From contig PEUR01000006.1 of assembly GCA_002780675.1 (NCBI GenBank), forward strand, positions 1 to 5,082: DNA of 5,082 bases, read 5' to 3'. Origin of the DNA: Gallionellales bacterium CG03_land_8_20_14_0_80_55_15. Its GTDB lineage: Bacteria > Pseudomonadota > Gammaproteobacteria > Burkholderiales > Gallionellaceae. Within the stretch, counting starts at the first letter, position 1. The number at the start of each line of letters is the position of its first letter. Positions 1 to 5,082 of the stretch are shown one piece after another. The position numbers and the translations under genes were made by a program. The notes beneath the pieces were generated by a model, which was given only the letters and a program-made list of their open reading frames with translations, was not told where the DNA came from and ran no database searches.

Positions 1-294
1 GACCTGATCGTTCAGGTATTTGAGTTTGTATTTGCCGATTTCGATGACATCGTTGTTCTTCAGAAAGCATTTTTTAGTAGGCTCGCCATTGACGGTCAGC
101 CCGTTGGTGCTATCCAGGTCTTCCAGAAAAGAATCATTCTGAAGAGTGATAATCGCTGCATGTACCCCACTCACGGCGAGGTTGTTGATGACAACATCGT
201 TGTGCGCTTTGCGGCCGATGGTCACGCGCTCTTTAGTCAGCGGACACTCATTCATGACCAACCCGTCTATACTCAATACCAATTTAGCAGCCAT
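1..294 (-). CDS. FHA-domain phosphothreonine-binding protein (partial, C-terminus beyond window)
   Basis: This reading frame is open from an ATG at 294 to the window edge and gives 98 residues without a stop, so the protein is truncated only by the window. The N-terminus (MAAKLVLSIDG) leads into a typical forkhead-associated domain. Visible marks are the Gly-Arg pair of the first phosphopeptide loop (TIGRK, about 25-29), the Ser-x-x-His motif (SGVHA, 42-46), and the DSTNG..VNG segment (61-70), followed by the final strands (VIEIGKYKLKYL). FHA domains bind phosphothreonine peptides, so this is the likely reader for the kinase and phosphatase encoded upstream. The start is supported by an AGAGAGG ribosome binding site 7 nt before the ATG. 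It lies 99 bp after the PP2C gene on the same strand. Any second domain lies outside the window. Family call is firm; the binding partner is inferred. Confidence 0.93.
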   Translation of the reverse strand, partial: MAAKLVLSIDGLVMNECPLTKERVTIGRKAHNDVVINNLAVSGVHAAIITLQNDSFLEDLDSTNGLTVNGEPTKKCFLKNNDVIEIGKYKLKYLNDQV

Positions 295-300
295 CGCCGT

Positions 301-308
301 ACCTCTCT
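301..308 (-). promoter_or_regulatory. Ribosome binding site of the FHA gene
   Basis: On the minus strand this reads AGAGAGGT, a good purine-rich Shine-Dalgarno sequence ending 6 nt before the ATG at 294. It decides the start of the FHA gene, and shows that this gene has its own initiation signal rather than being translationally coupled to the phosphatase gene. Confidence 0.7.
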
Positions 309-318
309 TTATTTCTTG

Positions 319-346
319 ACAGACATGACCTATAGGCCATGTCTGT
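319..346. repeat. 28-bp near-perfect palindrome between PP2C and FHA genes
   Basis: The arms ACAGACATG (319-327) and CATGTCTGT (338-346) are exact inverted repeats, and between them sits the self-complementary CCTATAGG (329-336). Only the A/C pair 328/337 breaks the symmetry. In the mRNA it would form a stable stem 11 nt before the FHA ribosome binding site. No T-run follows on the minus strand, so it does not look like a simple intrinsic terminator. It could be a processing or stabilising stem, an attenuator or a dyad operator; which one cannot be told from sequence. Confidence 0.7.
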
Positions 347-383
347 TTCCCTCGCCACCCTCTCCCACCAGCGGGCGAGGGGA
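347..383. repeat. Three-armed GC-rich palindromic element (REP-like)
   Basis: Three related GAGGG-type arms occur in 33 bp. CCCTCGCC (349-356) is the exact inverse of GGCGAGGG (374-381). The middle block CCCTCTCCC (358-366) can instead pair with GGGCGAGGG (373-381) with one mismatch and a 6-nt loop, so two mutually exclusive hairpins are possible. The layout resembles the short dispersed CCCTCTCCC/GGGAGAGGG palindromes common in intergenic regions of many proteobacterial genomes. Only one copy is in this window, so its repeat status is inferred from resemblance. Confidence 0.5.
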
Positions 384-393
384 TTAAAGTACG

Positions 394-1230
394 CTATGCG
401 CGTTTTACGTTAAGGTAATCGAGCAAACGCACCCACCAGCTACGCGGCTGGGCGAACGCGTGTTTCACTTTTACCAGAATCACCGAAACATTATCACGAC
501 CACCATTATCATTGGCAATCTGGATCAGCTGCTCGGCGGCAAGCGGCAGATTGCCCTGCATCCCATATAACACAGACTCGATATCCTCGTCTTCCACCAT
601 ATCGTTCAAACCGTCCGAACAAAGCAGATAAACGTCGCCCACTGCCACGTCATACAGATGAATTTCCGGTACGACTTCAGCATCTATGCCCACGGCACGC
701 GTCACCAGATTTTTATTCTTGGAATGCCGCGCATTTTCGATACTGATCATGCCACTGTCTATTTGCTCCTGTAGCAGTGAGTGATCGCGGGTAATCAGTT
801 CCAGCTTCTCGCCACGCAAACGATACGCACGCGAATCACCAACGTGGCCTATCACTACACGGTTGTCATAGAACAGCGCCGACACAATAGTCGTACCCAT
901 CCCCGCATATTGCGACTGACTGATCGCCGCCTGATAAATGGAAGCATTGGCTTGGCGTATACCCGCACCCAACAACATGACCGCCAGTTCTTCGCCAGTT
1001 TCCTCATCCCTTTGGATAGGACTGGCGTTTGCAAGGTGCTGAACAATCTCGCTTGCCATGACCGTCACTGCAATACCGCTGGCCACTTCCCCCGCGTTGT
1101 ACCCCCCCATACCATCAGCCAATATGACCAGACCATAGCCCGGTTCAACTGCGACGCTATCCTCGTTATGCGCACGCGACATTCCGGGATGCGTCTCGCT
1201 GACGACTTCCAACGCCTCCACAATCCTCAT
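394..1230 (-). CDS. PP2C/PPM-family protein Ser/Thr phosphatase
   Basis: A 278-residue metal-dependent protein phosphatase, close to the size of a bare PP2C catalytic domain and soluble by sequence. The family motifs appear in order: R-A-H-NEDS (19-25), LADGMGG (37-43), GMGTT (110-114), IGHVGDSRAY (127-136), TRDHS (147-151), TRAVG (177-181), LCSDGL (203-208) and GRDNVSVI (244-251). D24, D39, D206 and D246 are the expected metal ligands and all are present, so the enzyme should be active with Mn2+ or Mg2+. The start at 1230 is chosen because the kinase stop overlaps it as ATGA and homologous proteins begin shortly before the NEDS motif. The frame stays open upstream to 1278, but that would add 16 unlikely residues inside the kinase gene. 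It most likely reverses phosphorylation by the adjacent kinase. The last 15 residues (SWWVRLLDYLNVKRA) form a short aromatic and basic tail of unknown role. Confidence 0.95.
   Translation of the reverse strand: MRIVEALEVVSETHPGMSRAHNEDSVAVEPGYGLVILADGMGGYNAGEVASGIAVTVMASEIVQHLANASPIQRDEETGEELAVMLLGAGIRQANASIYQAAISQSQYAGMGTTIVSALFYDNRVVIGHVGDSRAYRLRGEKLELITRDHSLLQEQIDSGMISIENARHSKNKNLVTRAVGIDAEVVPEIHLYDVAVGDVYLLCSDGLNDMVEDEDIESVLYGMQGNLPLAAEQLIQIANDNGGRDNVSVILVKVKHAFAQPRSWWVRLLDYLNVKRA
1227..1230 (-). promoter_or_regulatory. ATGA stop/start overlap coupling kinase and phosphatase
   Basis: The minus strand reads ATGA here: ATG (1230-1228) starts the phosphatase and TGA (1229-1227) ends the kinase. 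A weak purine-rich stretch (AGGGGTAAAGGA) lies just before the ATG. This arrangement usually gives translational coupling, which would keep kinase and phosphatase amounts in a fixed ratio. Confidence 0.85.
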
Positions 1231-3791
1231 TCCTTTACCCCTGTGTGCTGATTCAGCACCTGTAAGCTGGCAGCGCATTGGCGCAATGCGTCAGCCATCT
1301 CGGCTCCATCGGCATAACGTTCTTCATTCTGCTTGGCAAGCGATTTATTCACGATTACCCCCAGACAAGGAGGCAAATCTGCTTTGATACTCAAAATATC
1401 GGGATGCGGATCATAGGCGATACGGTACATCAATTGCGCCAGTGAATCGCCCTCAAACGGGAGCTTACCACAAGCCAGTTGATACAAGGTCACACCCAGC
1501 GAGAACAGGTCGGAATGCCCGTCAATCTTCTTGCCAGACAATTGCTCTGGCGACATATAGGAGGGCGTGCCAAAAATAATGCCCGTCTTGGTCTTGCTCG
1601 AATCAATGATGCGCGCCAGACCGAAGTCGGTCACCTTTAGCGTATCGGTGGCAAAGTCATACATGATATTGGCAGGCTTGATGTCGCGATGTACCACATT
1701 CTGCCTGTGCGCATAATCCAGCGCATCGGCAACACGCGCAACAATGTCCATCACTTTGGCCAACGGCAATAGATGATCAACCTCCGTGTAGGCGGTCAAA
1801 TCCTCGCCCCTGATGAATTCCATCGCAATATAGGCCAGATCCTGTTCTTCGCCCGCATCGTAAATGGACACGATGTTCGGGTGATTGAGGCGACCCGCCG
1901 ATTCCGCCTCGCGGAAAAAGCGTTCTTTCACTTCCTGCAATTCTTGCCCGGCAAATTCCTGCGACAACGCCACTGTCTTGATTGCCACCTCGCGGCCAAT
2001 TTTGGGATCTGTGCCGTAATACACCACCCCCATCGCACCTTTACCTAATTCTTTCTCTATCTTGTAACGCCCTAGCGTCGGCTTGGAAATACCGCTGTTG
2101 TCCAGCACCATGGGTGCAGGAGTGCGGCGATTGATGCCGCCGCCCAGGATGACGGTCTGCGACATTTGTCGTGCCAAGTCCAGCCGCTGCTCCAGATCAC
2201 GGAATTGGGCATTGTATTCGCTCATGTACCTGAACACCGATTCTGCCTTGTTAAACTGGCGTTTGCGCTCGAAATCCAGCCCCAGGTTGTATAAAACTTC
2301 CATCAACCCCTCATCCAGCGGCACTTTGCGAAACTTGTCAAAGGCGATGTCCAGTTGCCCTTGCCCCTGAAAGGCCAAGCCCAGCATACGGTTACTTTCA
2401 GCCGAGTCGGCATCGGATCGCAGCTTTCCCCGCTCGGCCAGCAGAAAATGCTTGGTGGTCAACAACAAATGCCCAACCAGCAACAATGCGGCTGGCAGCA
2501 TCAATTGCAGCCACATCGCCTGCGTCACCATCAACACGAGATGCGTGGACAGCAGTCCGGCAAGGATGGCTCCCGTGGCGATGGCAGCGCTTGCCGCTTT
2601 CAGACGCGGCAACAACAACACCAGGTACAGCGTGACCAGCAAAAAGACCGCTATTTGCACCAGTGCCGCCCAATCAGGTACCACAAAGAAATCACCCTGA
2701 AGAATACTGGATAGCGAATGCGCCAAAGTCACTGCCGAAGGCATACCCCAGGATACCGGTGTCACTTGCAATGTGCCGACACCCGCTGCCGATGCACCAA
2801 TCAGCACGATCTTGTCGCGATATTTTTGCGCCGAAATTTTACCGGTATACACGTCATAAAAAGAATCTACCGGGAAAGCGGGCTGTCCGTTCACTCCCTT
2901 ATAAAAGTAAGTGTGCATCCGCAACGCAGAATCCGTAGCGATTTTCAGCCTCCCCAACTGCACGCCTTCACCCGGATTCACCTGTATGTCTTGCGGCCCG
3001 AGATTGAGGCTTCGTGCCGCCAGCAGCAGCGACAACGAAGGGTAATACTGATCGTAATAATCCACCACCAGAGGTTCCGTGCGTATCGCGCCATCCACAT
3101 CGCGAAAGCTGTTGAGATGACCGATGCCAACAGCAGGATGCCCCAGCGCGGGAATAGGAAACATCACGCTCAGCGCAGTTAATGGCCGAATGCCAGCGCG
3201 ATCAGTTCCCTCATGGGTCAGATGATTGCGCAGCACATAATCGGGCAAAGGCTGGTCGGGTCTACCCTCTGGCTCACCCAATTCAAAGAACATCGGCAGC
3301 ATCACCTCGTCAGCCTGCACCAGACTGTTGGCAAGTTGCTGATCATGATCCAGATGCACCGCCGCATCGAGCAGCAAGGCATCGAGCCGCGTCACGCCCG
3401 CCTGCTGACTTGCGCCCCCGCTCCCTCTGAGACCGGATGTACCGATCAAGGCGGCAATTTTATAGATATAGTCCAGTCCCGCATCAACTTGCGGTTCACT
3501 AAAAAAAATGGTCTCCCCGATGACTTTGGCATGAGCTGCCACCAGAATATCAATCATCCCGGCATGTATCTCGCGCGGCCAGGGCCAACGTCCCAGATTG
3601 GCAATACTTTCGTCATCTATCGCGATTACCGCGATCTTGTCGCTGGGTAGACGCGAGGTAAACTGCATGCCGATGTCATATGCCTTGCGCTCCAGACTCT
3701 GCATCAGATCACTATTCGCAGCCAATAAAAACACCAGCGCCACCAGCAAGCCGGAAAACCAGTCTTGCTTCCAGAAGCCCAGCTTATTCAT
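1227..3791 (-). CDS. Transmembrane CHASE2-domain Ser/Thr protein kinase
   Basis: An 854-residue receptor-type Hanks kinase. Order of parts: one TM helix (about 12-27); an extracytoplasmic CHASE2 domain (about 30-370) with its hallmarks IAVIAIDDESIANLGRWPWPR, DVDGAIRTEPL and YRDKIVLIGASAAG; three TM helices (about 375-395, 399-422, 426-444); a TPR-like linker (about 467-523); and a kinase domain (about 575-840). Four TM helices place CHASE2 in the periplasm and the kinase in the cytoplasm. The catalytic set is complete: GKGAMGVV loop (583-590), VAIK lysine 605, helix-C glutamate 628, HRDIKPAN (D703, N708), DFG (D722), and an activation loop ending GTPSYMSPEQ (741-750) with several Thr for autophosphorylation. 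The ligand of CHASE2 is unknown. ATG 3791 is preferred for its GAGAGGGGGAGGA leader; an in-frame TTG at 3806 would add five residues (MRGGG) that are really the ribosome binding site. It is followed by its likely counter-acting phosphatase. Confidence 0.95.
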   Translation of the reverse strand: MNKLGFWKQDWFSGLLVALVFLLAANSDLMQSLERKAYDIGMQFTSRLPSDKIAVIAIDDESIANLGRWPWPREIHAGMIDILVAAHAKVIGETIFFSEPQVDAGLDYIYKIAALIGTSGLRGSGGASQQAGVTRLDALLLDAAVHLDHDQQLANSLVQADEVMLPMFFELGEPEGRPDQPLPDYVLRNHLTHEGTDRAGIRPLTALSVMFPIPALGHPAVGIGHLNSFRDVDGAIRTEPLVVDYYDQYYPSLSLLLAARSLNLGPQDIQVNPGEGVQLGRLKIATDSALRMHTYFYKGVNGQPAFPVDSFYDVYTGKISAQKYRDKIVLIGASAAGVGTLQVTPVSWGMPSAVTLAHSLSSILQGDFFVVPDWAALVQIAVFLLVTLYLVLLLPRLKAASAAIATGAILAGLLSTHLVLMVTQAMWLQLMLPAALLLVGHLLLTTKHFLLAERGKLRSDADSAESNRMLGLAFQGQGQLDIAFDKFRKVPLDEGLMEVLYNLGLDFERKRQFNKAESVFRYMSEYNAQFRDLEQRLDLARQMSQTVILGGGINRRTPAPMVLDNSGISKPTLGRYKIEKELGKGAMGVVYYGTDPKIGREVAIKTVALSQEFAGQELQEVKERFFREAESAGRLNHPNIVSIYDAGEEQDLAYIAMEFIRGEDLTAYTEVDHLLPLAKVMDIVARVADALDYAHRQNVVHRDIKPANIMYDFATDTLKVTDFGLARIIDSSKTKTGIIFGTPSYMSPEQLSGKKIDGHSDLFSLGVTLYQLACGKLPFEGDSLAQLMYRIAYDPHPDILSIKADLPPCLGVIVNKSLAKQNEERYADGAEMADALRQCAASLQVLNQHTGVKE

Positions 3792-3792
3792 T

Positions 3793-3803
3793 CCTCCCCC
3801 TCT
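3793..3803 (-). promoter_or_regulatory. Strong purine-rich ribosome binding site of the kinase gene
   Basis: The minus strand reads AGAGGGGGAGG immediately upstream of ATG 3791. It is a long anti-anti-SD stretch and argues for initiation at this ATG rather than at the in-frame TTG at 3806, which lies upstream of it. Confidence 0.6.
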
Positions 3804-3835
3804 CAAGGCAGAACGCGAGACACCTGGTGTTCATT

Positions 3836-4261
3836 TCATTTAACCAGCAATACCGGACACGCGGCGAGATGCAGCACCTTGTTCACCACCGAACCCAGCA
3901 ACACCTGCTGCACGCCGCCTTGCCCCTGCCTGCACATGACGATTTCGTCCACACCCTCCTCTTGCGCATATTGGGCGATCGCCTCGGCAGGTTTGCCGAC
4001 ACTGATGTGATATTGGTAGGAAATATGAGCCGCATCCAGTATTGAGCAGGCGCTTTGCATGGCGCTCATACCCTGCTCGCGGTAATACGCGTTGATGGTG
4101 TCCTGGTTGATAAACAGCTTGACGTTGCCCGTCGCCACTTTCCATTGCACGTTCAACAACAGCACCGTCGGCATTTCTTTCCAGCGTCCCAACTGGCTGA
4201 CGACATAGCTCACCGCGCGCTCAGCATTGCTTGAGCCGTCTAAGGGAATCAAAATTTTCAT
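3836..4261 (-). CDS. Universal stress protein (UspA superfamily), single domain
   Basis: A 141-residue cytoplasmic protein, the normal size for one Usp domain. It opens with MKILIPLDGSSNAERAV, the first beta strand and the Asp-8 nucleotide-contact region, and closes with the family ending LLGSVVNKVLHLAACPVLLVK. The C-terminal segment aligns with the ATP-binding motif G-2x-G-9x-G-S as C110-R-Q-G113, nine residues, G123-S124; the first glycine is replaced by cysteine, so nucleotide binding is likely but not certain. Usp proteins are induced by stress and act in survival, often by binding ATP or partner proteins. Two adjacent ATGs exist (4264 and 4261); the second is better spaced from the AAGGAA ribosome binding site, so 4261 is used. 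It follows terC by fewer than 10 bp and precedes the kinase by 44 bp, so it is probably co-transcribed and could be a kinase target (inference). Confidence 0.92.
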   Translation of the reverse strand: MKILIPLDGSSNAERAVSYVVSQLGRWKEMPTVLLLNVQWKVATGNVKLFINQDTINAYYREQGMSAMQSACSILDAAHISYQYHISVGKPAEAIAQYAQEEGVDEIVMCRQGQGGVQQVLLGSVVNKVLHLAACPVLLVK

Positions 4262-4266
4262 CATCG

Positions 4267-4273
4267 TTCCTTA
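4267..4273 (-). promoter_or_regulatory. Usp ribosome binding site overlapping the terC stop codon
   Basis: The minus strand reads TAAGGAA: TAA (4273-4271) stops terC, and AAGGAA (4272-4267) is the Shine-Dalgarno site of the universal stress gene. The overlap supports co-transcription and translational coupling of the two genes. Confidence 0.7.
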
Positions 4274-5026
4274 CTTGGAAATAACATCGCTGGACTTGTC
4301 TGCCACAACAGTGACTTTTCCGTCCAGCAGATTGATGGCGCGTTCCGTGGTCGTTTTACGCATTGCCAACCACTTGCCGACCGTCAACACCAACACTGCA
4401 CACACGCCCGGAATCAGCCAGTGCAGCGCAGGGTGCGCTTCGACTAGCGGCGCGAACAGCGCCTCGCTGACCAGCATTTCTCCCGCCACATAGCCCAGCA
4501 AGGCGCCACCCGCATAAATAATGTAAGGGAAACGATCTATCAGTTTGAGCACCAACTGGCTGCTCCAGGCGATCAGCGGGATGCTGATCAACAGACCAAA
4601 AACCAGCAGCGAGACATTGCCCTTGGCTGCCGCCGCCACCCCCAGCACATTGTCCAGACTCATCACAAAATCGGCGATGATAATGGTTTTTATCGCGCCG
4701 AACAGTCGCGTATCCGCCTTGATACTGCCCTCATCGTGTTCGTCTTCAGGCAGAATCAGCTTGATGCCGATCCAGATCAGCAAAAACGCCCCGACCAGTT
4801 TCAGGTACGGCAAAGACAGCAAGCTGACGGCGAAAAAAGTCAGCACGATACGCAATACGACTGCCCCCGCCATACCAAACAAAATGCCTTGCTTGCGCTG
4901 CTCGGCAGGCAAATTGCGGCAGGCAAGCGCGATCACCACCGCGTTGTCGCCCGACAACAGCACGTCTATCATGATGATTTTCAACACATCTACCCAGAAT
5001 GGGGCAGTCATAAACATTTCTAACAT
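4271..5026 (-). CDS. TerC-family (YjbE-type) integral membrane protein, probable manganese exporter
   Basis: A 251-residue inner-membrane protein with about seven TM helices (roughly 12-35, 47-66, 71-91, 110-133, 138-156, 167-183, 202-221). The TerC signature occurs twice, as expected from the internal duplication of the family: DVLLSGDNAVV (21-31) in helix 1 and ADFVMSLDNVL (118-128) in helix 4, with Asp 21, 27, 119 and 125 lying within the membrane. TerC relatives such as the E. coli Alx and Bacillus YceF/YkoY proteins export Mn2+ and help supply it to secreted enzymes; the length and the LPEDEHDEG loop (92-100) fit the YjbE branch. Manganese as substrate is inferred from the family; classic tellurite resistance is less likely because no ter genes are seen. 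The ATG at 5026 follows AAGGT with 6 nt spacing. It is the first gene of the visible cluster. The C-terminal 30 residues are a soluble tail. Confidence 0.92.
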   Translation of the reverse strand: MLEMFMTAPFWVDVLKIIMIDVLLSGDNAVVIALACRNLPAEQRKQGILFGMAGAVVLRIVLTFFAVSLLSLPYLKLVGAFLLIWIGIKLILPEDEHDEGSIKADTRLFGAIKTIIIADFVMSLDNVLGVAAAAKGNVSLLVFGLLISIPLIAWSSQLVLKLIDRFPYIIYAGGALLGYVAGEMLVSEALFAPLVEAHPALHWLIPGVCAVLVLTVGKWLAMRKTTTERAINLLDGKVTVVADKSSDVISK

Positions 5027-5032
5027 TGCGTA

Positions 5033-5036
5033 CCTT
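5033..5036 (-). promoter_or_regulatory. Ribosome binding site of the terC-family gene
   Basis: The minus strand reads AAGG, six nt before ATG 5026 (TTTAAGGTACGCAATG). It is preceded directly by a run of seven T (5043-5037) and then the 7-bp repeat, so the repeat lies only about 7 nt upstream of the ribosome binding site. Confidence 0.7.
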
Positions 5037-5043
5037 AAAAAAA

Positions 5044-5082
5044 TGGTAAGTGGTAAGTGGTAAGTGGTAAGTGGTAAGTGGT
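5044..5082. repeat. Heptanucleotide tandem repeat (TGGTAAG)n in the terC leader
   Basis: Five exact copies of TGGTAAG (5044-5078) plus four bases of a sixth run into the window edge, so the true copy number is unknown. There is no variation between copies, the sign of a recent or slippage-prone simple repeat. On the coding (minus) strand it reads CTTACCA repeats, lacks G and so is unstructured. It sits directly upstream of the terC ribosome binding site, in the 5' untranslated region or promoter spacer. The promoter itself is beyond the window. Confidence 0.95.

Noticed and set aside
316..344. TTGACA on the plus strand at 316-321 as a -35 box
   Set aside because: The position 17 nt later reads ATGTCT, a poor -10, and no plus-strand gene follows; the match falls in the palindrome.
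160..387. Plus-strand 75-codon frame across the FHA start and the spacer
   Set aside because: Antisense to the clear FHA domain and running through the palindromic elements; no ribosome binding site or recognisable protein.
781..1251. Plus-strand 156-codon frame antisense to PP2C
   Set aside because: Shadow of the phosphatase gene, which has every family motif; composition rich in R, H and T with no domain.
1231..1278. Upstream start for the PP2C gene adding 16 residues
   Set aside because: The extension lies wholly inside the kinase gene, has no family similarity, and the ATGA overlap at 1230 is a standard coupled start.
2718..3650. Long plus-strand frames antisense to the CHASE2 region
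   Set aside because: Shadows of a well-conserved coding region; no initiation signals and low-complexity H/R/Q-rich translations.
3820..3830. ACACC-T-GGTGT inverted repeat between usp and the kinase as a terminator
   Set aside because: Five-bp arms with a 1-nt loop cannot form a stable hairpin and no T-run follows on the minus strand.
4545..5063. Plus-strand 172-codon frame antisense to terC
   Set aside because: Opposite a membrane protein gene with both TerC motifs; the Ser/Thr/Ile-rich product is the usual antisense image of TM helices.
5027..5082. yybP-ykoY manganese riboswitch ahead of terC
   Set aside because: The 56 visible leader bases are a T-run and a G-free tandem repeat, with no room for the aptamer; it could only lie beyond the window.

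Overview
The window carries five genes, all on the minus strand and closely packed, reading from position 5082 down to position 1. Protein families and style (a CHASE2-type sensor kinase, PP2C and FHA gene set, a YjbE-type TerC protein, GC near 50%, good Shine-Dalgarno sites) point to a Gram-negative proteobacterium. A betaproteobacterium is my best guess, but no marker gene is present to prove it.

In transcription order: (1) terC/yjbE-type membrane protein (5026-4271), preceded by a 7-bp tandem repeat that runs off the window edge; (2) a single-domain universal stress protein (4261-3836), whose ribosome binding site overlaps the terC stop codon; (3) a large membrane-anchored Ser/Thr kinase (3791-1227), with one TM helix, a periplasmic CHASE2 domain, three TM helices, a TPR-like linker and a complete Hanks-type kinase domain; (4) a PP2C/PPM Ser/Thr phosphatase (1230-394), overlapping the kinase stop by an ATGA; (5) after a 99-bp spacer holding two palindromic elements, the N-terminal 98 codons of an FHA-domain protein (294-1), cut by the window edge.

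The last three genes form a writer, eraser and reader set for protein Ser/Thr phosphorylation. CHASE2 probably senses a periplasmic signal, the kinase phosphorylates cytoplasmic targets, PP2C reverses this, and the FHA protein binds phosphothreonine. The upstream genes add a probable metal (manganese) exporter and a stress protein. Because PP2C enzymes need Mn2+ or Mg2+, metal export and phospho-signalling may be coupled here; this is inference. The arrangement recalls the TerC-associated kinase/phosphatase systems described for tellurite-resistance-type loci, although no TerD or TerY gene is visible.

The most unusual DNA features are the heptanucleotide repeat in the terC leader (possible phase-variable expression) and the three-armed GC-rich palindromic element plus the 28-bp near-perfect palindrome between the PP2C and FHA genes. 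No RNA genes, insertion sequences or CRISPR arrays were seen, and there is no gene-free stretch longer than 99 bp.
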